NCBI GenBank assembly: GCA_026874595.1
Contig: CM049317.1
Coordinates: 41,196,401-41,260,400 of the forward strand
Length of the DNA stretch: 64,000 nucleotides
Reading direction: 5' to 3'
Source: Sipunculus nudus
Lineage: Eukaryota > Annelida > Sipuncula > Golfingiida > Sipunculidae
In this document: one piece after another, positions 1-11,100 of the stretch
Layout: every line of letters starts with the position of its first letter
How positions within the stretch are numbered: position 1 is the stretch's first letter
Made by a program: the position numbers and the translations under genes
The notes under the pieces: generated by a model
Seen by the model: only the letters and a program-made list of their open reading frames with translations
What the model was told of the DNA's origin: nothing
Databases searched by the model: none

Positions 1-2
1 AA

Positions 3-148
3 CTGTACAGGCCTTTAGTTTATGGAAACATACTGAAGGAATACTTTGATGATGGGAGCCGAATCATTGATCCCACTTTAGGACCTGCACAAAACTTGAC
101 CGATGACACAACCCAGGTCAGTGACAAGTCAAACCTAGCAAATCCTGA
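3..148 (+). pseudogene. Ty3/gypsy pol fragment: end of integrase region (element A0)
   Basis: The reading frame is open from the window edge and contains a stretch with RPLVYGNILKEYFDDGSR. This resembles the C-terminal part of Ty3/gypsy integrases, where an 'H/Y-G-N-x-LK-x-YFD' tail follows the GPY/F module and precedes an optional chromodomain. The same frame (codon starts divisible by 3) resumes at 2575 and leads into a chromodomain, so the two parts are one pol cut by the inserted element at 149-2574. The protease, reverse transcriptase and catalytic integrase parts would lie left of the window. The family call rests on a short motif and on the downstream chromodomain; I could not compare it with databases. 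Confidence 0.6.
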
Positions 149-708
149 AACAAGGCCTACAGGCCTAATGCGAACCTGTGCATATGGATATACATCAGGT
201 ATAACGCTTTAATGCTGAACCACTACTTTTCATAAATATGAACAATGCAAGTACTAAACATTTTGAACAAGAAACAAAACACAAACATCACTGCTGAAAT
301 TCTGGCATGGGTGCACACAACACAAAAATTATTGTAGGTGGCACCACCAGTCTTGTATACGACAAAGCTATTTGACATGTGTAAATATGCCCAATTTCAG
401 GCTGATATATCAAATACTTCCATAGAATTAAGCAGGCACATACACTCTGCAAAAGTCATTGTAGATGGCAACACCTGTCTTGTGAACGAGAAAGCCATTA
501 AAGACACATAGGTCAGAATATAAGGCCAATACATCAAACTTACATTGAGTCTGATGCAAGGGGCTGACCAGGCTTAGGAGAGAAAGGCAGTTGCCCCGAG
601 TGTACTGTGACAAATTACTGGCTCAGGCTACTGCACTGAGTGAACTCTTGACCTGCACCTGGCTAGACTGAGTGAACTTTTGACCTGTACCTGGCTGCAC
701 TGAATGAA

Positions 709-795
709 CATGAGGTGATCACATGATACTCATGAGGTGATCACATGCTACCCATGAAATGATCACATGCTGCCCATGAGGTGATCACATGCCTT
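709..795. repeat. 22-bp minisatellite, about four units
   Basis: Four successive units of about 22 bp read ATGAGGTGATCACATG plus six variable bases. Each contains the palindrome TGATCA inside GGTGATCACATG. It lies in the first beta copy. The related third beta copy shows the flanking 'CTGCACTGAGTGAACTCTTGACC' theme near 26380-26640 but not this amplification. Confidence 0.8.
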
Positions 796-1489
796 GTGCT
801 TGGCTGCACTGATTGAACTCTTGACCTAAATCTGGCTGCACTGAATGAACTCTTGATCCGTTGCCAAATCTGAAACAGTTGGCAGTTTCTCAACCTATTC
901 AAGAAACATACACAATCTTGGCCTGTTATGTAACTCTGCTAAAATTTATCCAACACAAACCATTTGAACAAACTTGAGAAGGCTCGCCTCTGGGATCATT
1001 TCTGTAAAATATTGAACAATTTGGCTGGACTCTTTACAAGAAGAAGAAGTTTTTTTCAGCTTTTCCCCTGTAAAATCTAAGTAAATGCAAATAGCAAAAA
1101 TAAGCTGAATCCATCAACATTTGATATGTGACTGATAATTGCATAAAATTTGGGGATGGTAGCTCCTGCTATTCCTGAGAAATTATGAATAGTGTACAGA
1201 TGATATGTAATATCATAAATCTAATTTTTTTTTAAAAATTAAAAAAACATTATTGTCAATATTTTCCATAGGTATTCTGAAATCTAAATGTCTAGAGGCA
1301 TGATGTAATGGATGCTGATAAACTGGTGCAAGGCTAGATGTATCTGCTTCACACAGCTAACATATATGGTAAAATGACTCAATTCAATCTCCATAATTCA
1401 GCCAAAATTCATTTTTTGGAACTATAAAGACAATTATTATTAGAATGATTCAGGGAATTATTCTTGCAAAATATTAAACAAACTGGCCT

Positions 1490-2090
1490 CAGTATCATCA
1501 GTCGAAAAACGTTTTGTAGGTTTATAACTCATATGGAAAATACAGCAAAATGGCCAAGTTCAGCTTCCCATAACTCAGCCAAAAATTATTAACCAAAACC
1601 ATTGAACAAACTTGAATTATCAACTTCTAAGGATAATTAATGTATGAGATTTAAGAATTTGGCCCAGTGGTTTTTGAGAAGAAGATTTTTGTAGCCCCTT
1701 AGCTAACATGGGCTGTTATGGCATATGACTAAATTCAGCTTCACATAACTTAGCCAAAAGTCACTGAACTGAGACCATTTGAACAAATTTGAATTATCAA
1801 CATCTAAGGATAATAAATGTGTGAGATTTAAGAATTTGGCCCAGTGGTTTTTGAGAAGAAGATTTTTGTAGCCACTTAGCTAAAATGGGCTGTTATGGCA
1901 TATGACTAAATTCAGCTTCCCATAACTTAGCCAAAACTCACTGAACTGAGATCATTTGAACAAACTTCAGAAACCACTACCCAAAGATCATTTCCGTGCG
2001 ATATTAAACAATTTGGCCATTTCGTTTCAGAGAAGAAGTTATTTGTAGCTGTCAGTACGATACGGGCATTGATGACCCCCGTACAAAAAA
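1490..2090. repeat. ~177-bp tandem repeat in beta core
   Basis: Successive units share 'GAGAAGAAGATTTTTGTAGCC', 'CATATGACTAAATTCAGCTT' and 'CATTTGAACAAACTTGA'. The anchor GAAGAAG recurs at about 1678, 1856 and 2032, that is every 176-178 bp. Homologous units occur at 27320-27580 and 27870-27990 in the third beta copy. Confidence 0.75.
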
Positions 2091-2574
2091 GGCCGATGCA
2101 GGTGGCGCCACCAATACCTCAATTTCAGATATGACTCGTGTGACCAACATTGGCATAAAATTTGGTGATGATAGCTCAAGCCATTTCTGAGATTGTAATT
2201 TTAGTATGCTTTTTTGGACAGATGACTAAGTTCAACTTCCTGTAACTCGGCCAAAAATCACCGAACTTAAACCATTCGAACAAACTTGAGAGAGATTGTT
2301 CAAGGAATCATTTCTATAAAATATTGGACAATTTGGCTGAACAGATTCGGAGAAGAAGATTTTTTAAGCTTTTTTAGCTTGTTCCCTATAAAATCTAAAA
2401 AAATGCAGTTAGCCAAAAAATAAGCAAAATCCGATAGAGTTTTTTAGATGACTAATTTTATGCATACAATTTCGTGATGCTAATTCTTGCAGTTTTCAAG
2501 ATAGTATGGGTTAACGTACAGACGACGGACGCCGGACGACGCCACACCATCGCATAAGCTCACAGGTTCGCTAA

Positions 2575-2870
2575 CAAATCAGAGAACTCAAAATATTGAA
2601 CAATGTGAAGATGTATCTAACTCTGACATGTCAAACAACCCCAATACAGACTCCCATGAGTACAAAGAAGTAAATAAACTCTTAAGAACTGCAATGTTCA
2701 GAGGCAAAAGATTCTATCATGTTCATTGGCAGTCCGGGGAGAGAACCTGGGAACCAGTAGAAAATATTTCTCAAAAATTAAAACAAGAATATCACATAAA
2801 TCGTACACTAACTGGTAAGAAAAGGAAGGGTAAGAGAGGCAAGGCGCCCTCTTTCTTTAAGAACCCCTAA
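2575..2870 (+). pseudogene. Ty3/gypsy pol C-terminus with chromodomain (element A0)
   Basis: The frame is open from the end of the beta insertion to the TAA at 2868-2870. From the Met at 2628 it gives 80 residues. The motif KRFYHVHWQSGERTWEP, with YKEVNKLL before it and a basic tail KKRKGKRGK after it, fits a chromodomain: three strands with aromatic cage positions Y/W and the W-E-P signature. Chromodomains at the end of integrase occur in Ty3/gypsy chromoviruses, where they steer integration to modified chromatin. The Met at 2628 is probably not a real start; the frame continues upstream and was fused to integrase before the beta element inserted. It could not be expressed as part of pol now. 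Confidence 0.7.
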
Positions 2871-3820
2871 GATGCTCCACCTTTGAGCTCAAGGTCATGG
2901 TGAACCTCTATGCTTCTGTGGTACCCACTGTTCACAGTCAGGGTGTTTTATATGAGTATTTTACAAAAAGTAACTCTGTTATCAGTCAGAGTGGTTCATA
3001 TGATTATGTCCTTGGTTCTGTGTTGCATAGCATTTTTCCAGAGCACAGAGGATTGTTGTCTTGACAGTTAAATTAATACAGAATAGAGATATGTTCACTG
3101 GACCCCATTGCTTCCAATGGTTACACCACTTTGTTCTGTAACAACATGTATGTCTCATGTTGCTACCATCTAGCTGGTCTAGTGGTTTGACTGTTGGTAA
3201 TATATCTCAGCAGCTGATAACAAACATGTGTTGCATTATTTTCAAATGGTTGAAATTGGTAAGCTTGTAAGTGTGTCATTTATATGACCTCATCCGTACA
3301 CTGTGTGGGTGTTCTTCCAGTTATTAACTACAATTGTACGCATTATGTCACTTTTGAATTCCTTTAATTTAACTCTTCTTCCATTACGAACAAAACTGAA
3401 AAGTTCAGGTGGTACCAAGCTCTCTCATGTCAAATGATGTCTCTAACCTATCCCTCCTTCAATGATTTTCAAATATATAATGTTCAATGATGGCAGAACA
3501 ATTACGGCTTATGATCAGACTTGTCACGGGTCTGACTTATGTCAGCAATAAGCTACTCAACTTGAATTTTGCTGTTGCATGACCTTTCTGTAAAATTATA
3601 CCATTTATATTGCACTGCTTGCTTATTACATGTTTGATGTATTGGACTCTTGGATATCATATCATGTTCCCACTGATAGTGGTTTGTATTTCTTGCTATA
3701 CATGTATTAGCTGGCTGGCTGCATTTTATATTATTTGCATACATATATCAATAGGAGCTCTCTTAATATTACTAGACACTATTTTATTTTTGTCAAGTTA
3801 AGCTTGGAGGACCAAGCTTT
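2871..3820 (+). other. Region between A0 pol and its putative 3' LTR
   Basis: No coding potential is visible. It is AT-rich, with several short ORFs and no clear repeat. By position it would be the 3' untranslated part of the gypsy element. It ends in a modestly purine-rich stretch containing GGAGGA just before a TGTAG start of the putative LTR. Confidence 0.35.
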
Positions 3821-4678
3821 TGTAGGCAACAGGGATGTTGTTGTAGTATAGTTACATCAATAGGAGCTATTTTAATTTTGTTAATTACCAATGTAATCCT
3901 TCTTCTCAGTTTAATCATCAAATTAGATTGGGATTATCATTTTAATAGTTGTTAGGTCATACTTATATTCACCATATGTCTTAGCTTAGTTTCTGTCTAG
4001 GCCAACAGTGTACAGTAGACTGAGTGGCCAGCTCTTGGCTATGATGACTACAGGCAGTATCATGTCTACATAATGAGACTGGTGTGTTTGTTGCATGTAG
4101 TTTCAGGCAACAAAGCTCTTTTAATCCTTGATGAATTCAAATAAAGTTTATATGAACATGTAGATCCAGATAAGATGAATATGTCTAGCTAGTCAGATTT
4201 AAGTTGTCATGTTCTAAATTTCAATTAGAAATATTTAATTCAATGAATTCAGAAATATTCTTAGGTGATCTCCCCTTCAAGTCTAGTTATCTACAATAGT
4301 ATAAAAGTGAATTATGAGACACATAGCTAGATGCATGTAGCTGTTTATCATGTACACTCTATGTAAATTTGACAGTCATTAGCTAGTTCATTATAATTTT
4401 ATAAGACTTTAAGTACATGGTAACAAACACACATTTTTGTAAAGGCAGGGCTGATCTGTCCTCGCCAGCAAAAAGATATGCTTGTTTCGTTCACAGTCTC
4501 ACACAGTATATATAAGGTGTCAGTGCTGGAATCCAGGACAGAGCGACAGAACAAGAGAGAGACCCAAGATTGGGCTCAGCAGCCAGGCAGCCGAAAAATG
4601 TGAAATAACATCACTGGCAATAAAGTCTTTATCAGCCTCTGTAATGAGTCTGTCATGATATACAAAACCACTACTACA
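3821..4678 (+). other. Putative 3' LTR of gypsy element A0
   Basis: The segment has the parts expected of an LTR. There is a TATA-like AGTATATATAAGG near 4510 and an R/U5-like stretch with GACAGAGCGACAGAACAAGAG. The polyadenylation signal AATAAAG is at 4619-4625, and the end CTACTACA at 4678 pairs with a TGTAG start at 3821 or, with a longer match (TGTAGTA/TACTACA), at 3842. No second copy is in the window, because the 5' LTR would lie to the left, so the borders cannot be confirmed. A host promoter cannot be excluded. Confidence 0.4.
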
Positions 4679-5745
4679 CTAGTATATACACAAATATTTA
4701 AAGCCCAAGACCTGCCTGGTTGAAAAGAAGGTAATAATAACCAAAATCAGAGTTAAAAACTGTCCCGACAAATAGTGAGAATACTTGGAGGGCGGACATT
4801 GTTATTAGTACGGCGGCGCTGGGCGATAATTAAGGTAACACTGTGTTCTGGGAAATCTGGTACTCTTAACGTATGGAAACCCATAGCCGGCAGCGTAAGG
4901 ACCTTGCTAAATAAGCAGATTCATTTGAAACAAGTAGTTTAATTTTATCTGCAGTATAACCAGTTCATGAAGACATGGAATTAACTAGGAGAGAGCGAAT
5001 ATCCAATATGGCGGCACTGCTTACAAGAGGGCGGAAGTTCAAGGTCGCTACATTTTGAATAATGATTACAGAGGACCTCACTTTGACAAGAAGGGTCACG
5101 ATTAGTAAATATATGTTACATACATCCCCATCCATATTCTAACTGGACTAAAAACTCCATTAAATATTATATTAAGAAAGATTTGGGGCGACCATAATGC
5201 ACTGCAAACCGGAAGTAAGTACCAGCCTATAGCAGTCCAGGTCATTGTTTGAGAACACATGCCCGCGCTGGGACAAGATCACTCGTTAACCAGGACTCGG
5301 CAACCATCTACCACTAGTACCAGGAGAAACGACGACCAGTGAATTCATCTGTCAGGAAAAACGACAACCAGCAACGCAATATCTGGAAGAAAAACCCACC
5401 ACCACCCCCTTCGACTCAAGCACTCTGTGTTCTACTAATTGTTAATGTTAAAATTTTAAAGTTTATTGTTTCTAAACAGTATATTTGTCGAGGTGTAAAC
5501 TGTTTACTTTTACTACTACTACTTTTACTTTTAATATGACCTATACGATATATATGACGTATTGTACCCCACCTTCCCGTCAGTGGGAAAGAAGGGATAA
5601 TTGCTGAATATGTTGAATATGGAAATTTTAATGTTATTTTTAATAAACCTCGGCCAGTTTTTCCTGCAATTCCATGTCTTGTGCGCTTCTTTCAGCACTT
5701 CTGAGAACAGAGCAAGTGACTGGATGGGTATGAATGATATAATCA
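4679..5745. other. Unassigned DNA
   Basis: No gene was recognised. There are islands richer in G+C (4780-4830, 5000-5050, 5180-5340) with CGG-rich words, then a (TAC)n-like run near 5508-5530. The stretch 5240-5460 with repeated 'ACGACRACCAG' may be the edge of another retroelement. I see no splice-bounded exon that I can defend. Confidence 0.3.
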
Positions 5746-6131
5746 AGTTTTGATTAATTATGGGATAACTGTGAGCAGGTTCGGGTGTGTGCATGTTGGT
5801 GTGACAGAGCATAAATAACATGATGTCAAGTGAAAATTTGTGTTTCGACGTAACATACCGGAAAAAGACAGAAAGGCCAATGACACTAACAGATCATTCA
5901 CAAAGACGGGTTTGTTTGCACACAAATTAGCGAGAGTAAGTTTTGATTAATTATGGGATAACTGTGAGCAGGTTAGGGTGTGTGCATGTTGGTGTGACAG
6001 AGCATAAATAACATGATGTCAAGTGAAAATTTGTGTTTCGACGTAACATACCCGAAAAAGACAGAAAGGCCAATGACACTAACAGATCATTCACAAGGAC
6101 GGGTTTGTTTGCACACAAATTAGCGAGAGTA
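5746..6131. repeat. 193-bp tandem duplication
   Basis: AGTTTTGATTAATTATGGGA starts at 5746 and again at 5939. The two 193-bp copies differ at only a few bases (for example GTTCGGG versus GTTAGGG, and ATACCGG versus ATACCCG). The copies abut directly, which suggests a recent unequal exchange or replication slippage. Confidence 0.9.
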
Positions 6132-7077
6132 AGGGTTGCTCTCCAACGCTTATCAGTTGTATCATCAGCTCAGCTAATTAGATTGGGCTATCAAAAGTCG
6201 ACTGTCAGTTCTTGCCACCTCATGCACAGAGGTACTTGGCCCATAAATTAATTAAACACTTGCACCTCGCGATTGGCTGAACTATCTGGGTGAGGGCTGG
6301 GGGCAGAGTTATTGACAGGCCTGTGGCAGGGCTGTAGTTAGTTTACAAAGACCCTGTCAACACATCTTGGTGTTTACTGAATAGAAATCACCCTTTTCCA
6401 CAAAATGCAACCGGTGACCCAAAATGTGTTCAGCTGCATTAGATCCCCTCAGTATTCAATATTACGTATACCTTTTATTGAAAAAAAAACACCAATTTTT
6501 AGGATTTTGACCAGTCCTGCTACCTTAATAAATAGGTGTAGTACACAGGTAGCAAGTTTGCAGGTGTGCATTAAGTGTAACATTACAGGTTGCGGGTGTA
6601 TAAAAGACCTGTTAAACTTTATTAATAATAATAATTTTTTGTTCAGTTGAATTGTGTTTGGATTTTTTTTTACCTCAGATACATCTTATGGCTGGGCTTT
6701 GAGCCCTGTAATGTTAGATTATACTGAATGTGTTCTAGATAAACATATCTGAAACTTTGCTGAACCTTTAACAGATGTACTCTGGATTTTGGGGTGTATC
6801 TGATAAAGAAGCATGCAAAGTTCATATCACACCTGTGCAAGATGTGTATTGGATCCTGATTTGATTCTGTTGCAATTATGAATTATTATAAAGTGATACA
6901 TTGTTTGATATTTTTTTAACAAATTATTCTGTCCTTGTACCTTATTTTTAATTAAATAAAAATATACAGACAAAATCTTGGCCTGTTGGCAAATCTGTTT
7001 ACACATACTGAAAGAATTTGGCTAAAATTCTTTTTTTCAAGCTGAAATATTCATAAACTTTTTATCAAAATATCGAG
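6132..7077. other. Unassigned AT-rich DNA left of beta copy 2
   Basis: Short ORFs only. GCGATTGGCTG near 6268 is a reverse CCAAT-type word and the DNA around it is relatively G+C rich, but no transcript structure is evident. The last 120 bp (6960-7077, containing ATCTTGGCCTGTTGGCAAATCTG) resemble 10490-10600, so this end is also beta-derived repeat. Confidence 0.3.
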
Positions 7078-10000
7078 AACAAGGCCTACAGGCAAAGTTT
7101 AGGAGTATGAATGGAGGTTTATTTTTAAAATTTAATATTGATCCTCCCGAAGTCCTGCATATCTACCTTAGTCATTATGATTTCAGCAAAATGGACATTT
7201 CTGACCTGCAAGTTTTGGACTAGGAAATTTTAAAACCAGAATATGGGTAGTCGACAAGCCACTATGTGTATCTGCAGAAATCAGAGTGGGACGGGTGAAG
7301 TGAGGCATGGATTAAGTGGCAAGGGGAATAGAGCGTGGTGTGTTGCATATTAGCATGGATTTCTGCAGCTTAAATGTGAATGTAGGTGGTGCCACCTGTC
7401 ATAAAATCGAGAAAATTGTCCAGGATGTATAAACCTGCAAAATTTCAGGTGGATAAGTCAAACCACTGCCGAGATATGAGTGATTTTATCCCAAAGCAGA
7501 TCAACAGATGGATGCTGTGCATAAGTGGTTGCAGGTGGCGCCACCAGTTTTGCCTATAATGAAGTGCTATGTGAGATCTATACACATGCAAAATTTTGGC
7601 CTAATCGGTCAAACGGTTCCCAAGATATGAGCTTGGATGTCTGCAGAGTAAATGTGAATGTAGGTGACGACACCTGTCATAAAATCAAGAAAGCTGTCAA
7701 TGATGTAAAATACCTGCAAAATTTCAGGTGGATAAGTCAAACCACTGCTGAGATATGAGTGATTTTAACCTAAGGCAGATGAACAGATGGATGCTGTGCA
7801 TAAATGGTTGCAGGTGGCACCACCAGTTTTGCCTGTGATGAAGAGCTATCTGAGATCTATACACATGCAAAATTTTGGCCTAATCGGTCAAACGGTTCCT
7901 GAGATATGAGCTTGGATGTCTGCAGAGTAAATGTGAATGTAGGTGGCGCCACCTGTCATAAATCAAGAAAGCTGTCCAGGATGTATAAACCTGCAAAATA
8001 TCAGGTGGATAAGTCAAACCACTGCTGAGATATGAGCGATTTTATCCCAAGGCAGATGAACAGATGGACGCTGTGCATAAGTGGTTGCAGATGGCGCCAC
8101 CAGTTTTGCCTATGATGAAGAGCTATGTGAGATCTATACACATGCACACTTTTTGCCCAATCAGTCAAACGGTTCCCGAGATATGAGCTTGGATGTCTGC
8201 AGAGTAAACGTGAATGTAGGTGGCGCCACCTGTCATAAATCAAGAAAGCTGTCCAGGATGTATAAACCTGCAAAATTTCAGGTGGATAAGTTAAACCACT
8301 GCTGAGATATGAGTGATTTTATCCAAAGGCAGATGAACAGATGGACGCTGTGCATAAGTGGTTGCAGGTGGCACCACCAGTTTTGCCTATGATAAAGAGC
8401 TATGTAAGATCTATACACATGCAAAATTTTGGCCCAATCGGTCAAACGGTTCCCAAGATATGAGCTTGGATGTCTGCAGAGTAAATGTGAATGTAGGTGA
8501 CGACACCTGTCATAAAATCAAGAAAGCTGTCAATGATGTAAAATACCTGCAAAATTTCAGGTGGATAAGTCAAACCACTGCTGAGATATGAGTGATTTTA
8601 ACCTAAGGCAGATGAACAGATGGATGCTGTGCATAAATGGTTGCAGGTGGCACCACCAGTTTTGCCTGTGATGAAGAGCTATCTGAGATCTATACACATG
8701 CAAAATTTTGGCCTAATCGGTCAAACAGTTCCTGAGATATGAGCTTGGATGTCTGCAGAGTAAATGTGAATGTAGGTGGCGCCACCTGTCATAAAATCGA
8801 GAAACCTGTCCATGATGTATAAACCTGCAAAATATCAGGTGGATAAGTCAAACCACTGCTGAGATATGAGCGATTTTATCCCAAGGCAGATGAACAGATG
8901 GACGCTGTGCATAAGTGGTTGCAGATGGCGCCACCAGTTTTGCCTATGATGAAGAGCTATGTGAGATCTATACACATGCACACTTTTTGCCCAATCAGTC
9001 AAACGGTTCCAGAGATATGAGCTTGGATGTCTGCAGAGTAAACGTGAATGTAGGTGGCGCCACCTGTCATAAATCAAGAAAGCTGTCCAGGATGTATAAA
9101 CCTGCAAAATTTCAGGTGGATAAGTTAAACCACTGCTGAGATATGAGTGATTTTATCCAAAGGCAGATGAACAGATGGACGCTGTGCATAAGTGGTTGCA
9201 GGTGGCACCACCAGTTTTGCCTATGATAAAGAGCTATGTAAGATCTATACACATGCAAAATTTTGGCCCAATCGGTCAAACGGTTCCCAAGATATGAGCT
9301 TGGATGTCTGCAGAGTAAATGTGAATGTAGGTGACGACACCTGTCATAAAATCAAGAAAGCTGTCAATGATGTAAAATACCTGCAAAATTTCAGGTGGAT
9401 AAGTCAAACCACTGCTGAGATATGAGTGATTTTAACCTAAGGCAGATGAACAGATGGACGCTGTGCATAAGTGGTTGCAGGTGGCACCACCAGTTTTGCC
9501 TATGATAAAGAGCTATGTAAGATCTATACACATGCAAAATTTTGGCCCAATCGGTCAAACGGTTCCCAAGATATGAGCTTGGATGTCTACAGAGTAAATG
9601 TGAATGTAGGTGGCGCCACCTGTCATAAAATCGAGAAAGCTGTCCAGGATGTATAATCCTGCAAAATTTCAGGTGGATAAGTCAAACCACTGCTGAGATA
9701 TGAGTAATATTATCCCAAGGCAGATGAACAGATGGACGCTGTGCAAAATTGGTTGAAGGTGGTGCCACCATTTTTAGTGTATGTTATAAAGCTATCAAAG
9801 GGCTACATGTGTGCAAAATTTTTAGCCTGATTGGTCAAACGGTTCCCGAGATATGTGGGTTTATGTGTGGAAACAAACACAACAGCAATTCACATGAGAC
9901 CTGATGATAAACCCGATTCGCTTAAAATGCAAACCAAGTTTTTTCAAACAGTTGAAAGATATAGTTCCAATAATCTGGGAGTTTTTTAGATGACTAATTT

Positions 10001-10127
10001 TTTGCATAAAATTTGGTGATGCTAACTATTGCTGTTTTCAAGATAGTATGGGTTAACGCACAGACAACGGACGCCGGACGGACGACGAACGCCGCCACAC
10101 CATCGCATAAGCTCACAGGTTCGCTAA
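7078..10127 (+). mobile_element. Beta-family element, copy 2, with satellite core
   Basis: It begins AACAAGGCCTACAGGC and ends ACGACGAACGCCGCC...GCTCACAGGTTCGCTAA. Compared with the copy at 23898 it has lost about 16 bp holding the 5' subterminal motif GCGAACCTGTG; the sequence jumps from CAGGC straight to AAAGTTT. Most of its length is a tandem array of 278-bp units. Its 3' end is followed by DNA that again resembles the beta family, so it sits inside another beta-derived repeat. It has no coding sequence and would depend on enzymes in trans; I infer a Helentron-type rolling-circle source from the architecture. Confidence 0.7.
7534..9900. repeat. 278-bp satellite array, nine units, trimeric higher-order structure
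   Basis: The anchor 'GCAGRTGGCRCCACCAG' recurs at 7534, 7813, 8090, 8367, 8646, 8924, 9201, 9480 and 9758, spacings of 277-280. Each unit has a second GGTGRCGNCACC about half way along ('GTAGGTGGCGCCACCTGTCA'), so the unit is a diverged dimer. Units three apart are nearly identical: 8001-8591 matches 8835-9425 at an offset of 834 bp, and 7525 matches 8358. This shows amplification of a three-unit block. ORFs of 74-90 codons across units are by-products, since 278 is not a multiple of three. Confidence 0.92.
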
Positions 10128-11100
10128 AAATATTCAGGCTGATATATCAAGTCCCTCCTGAGATATAAGCAGGGACATACACTGTGCAATAATCATTGTA
10201 GTTGGCAACACACACCAGTCCTGTGTATGAGAAAGCCATCAAAGATGCATGGACAGGCCAAAATTTCTTGAATCAGGACTAGGCTGACAAATCTCCGTTG
10301 AGGAAGGCAGTTGCCTCAAGTAAAGCTAGCAAAGCAAATTTTCAGATGCAGCTACTACATTGACTGAACTCTTGACCTGTTGCCAAATCTGATACAGGTG
10401 CCAGTCTGCAAAGGCTATAAATAGATCCAGACTGAAACTTGGCCTGTTGCCAAATCAGACATAGTTGGCAGTCTGCCAAGCTAATGATAGATACAGACAG
10501 ACAAATCTTGGCATGTTGCGAAATCTGTTTATACATGCTGAAAAACTTTGGCTCACATCTTTTTTCAAGCTTGCATATTCATAAGATTTTTTAAATCAAC
10601 ATGTTCAAAATAATAACAGACACTTATTGAAAGCAAAATTAGAATACAGATATATTCATGGATTCATCTTACAAATATAAGCTAGATAAAGACACTAATT
10701 ATTTATGCTGCCAGTACAGCTCTGCTTATAATATATCAACAGAGCTCAATCTTCAATTCAAACAATCTACCAGCTTTGTTTACCAAAGTATCTCACAGTA
10801 TTTTCAATGTTTATGGTCCAATAATTCAGCCAAAAATCATTTAAGTAAACAAAGGCCACCTAAGAATCATGTTTGTGCAATGTTTAAGAATCTGAAACAA
10901 CATTTTTGCAGAAGAAGACTTTTGCAGCCCTCAGTTTGATATAGATTTACTTGGCCACAAGACCAACTTCAGCTTTCTATGACTCTTCCAAAATTCAATG
11001 AAACCTACCTATTCTTACACAACTGAGAGAACCCTACCACAGGATAATTCTTATAAAGAATTAAATAATGCAGCATGAGAGTTACGTCATCATTTAATAT
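10128..11100 (+). repeat. Beta-related repeat fragment
   Basis: 10130-10560 resembles 380-960 of the first beta copy (TTCAGGCTGATATATCAA, then 'GCAGGGACATACACTGTGCAA', then repeats of 'GGCAGTCTGCCAA'). 10560-11100 continues with diverged beta-like phrases ('AGCCAAAAATCA', 'GAAGAAGACTTTTGCAGCC'). It has neither end of the element. It is probably the left part of a copy whose right end is at 16605-17534, split by the alpha elements between. Confidence 0.5.

Larger units (their letters stand above)
149..2574 (+). mobile_element. Beta-family non-autonomous element, copy 1
   Basis: It starts AACAAGGCCTACAGGCCTAA, followed by GCGAACCTGTG, and ends in an ACGACGG-type microsatellite plus GCTCACAGGTTCGCTAA. 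The 14-base subterminal motif GCGAACCTGTGAGC at the 3' end is the reverse complement match of the 5' GCGAACCTGTG. It carries no coding sequence. Inside are a 22-bp minisatellite, 38-bp degenerate repeats with 'CTGCACTGAGTGAAC', a roughly 177-bp tandem repeat and two copies of the GGTGGCRCCACC palindrome (near 335 and 2100). It interrupts the pol frame of the gypsy element without an evident target-site duplication. The architecture matches Helentron-associated (HINE/pearl-like) elements; that class assignment is inference. Confidence 0.7.

Noticed and set aside
6260-6300. CCAAT-like box and G+C-rich patch as a host promoter
   Set aside because: A single short word without TATA, initiator or downstream exon is not enough evidence.
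7525-9656. Series of 61-90 codon ORFs, both strands, repeated several times
   Set aside because: They come from the 278-bp satellite units, which are not a multiple of three and carry frame breaks at every junction. Similar 'proteins' merely reflect repeated DNA.
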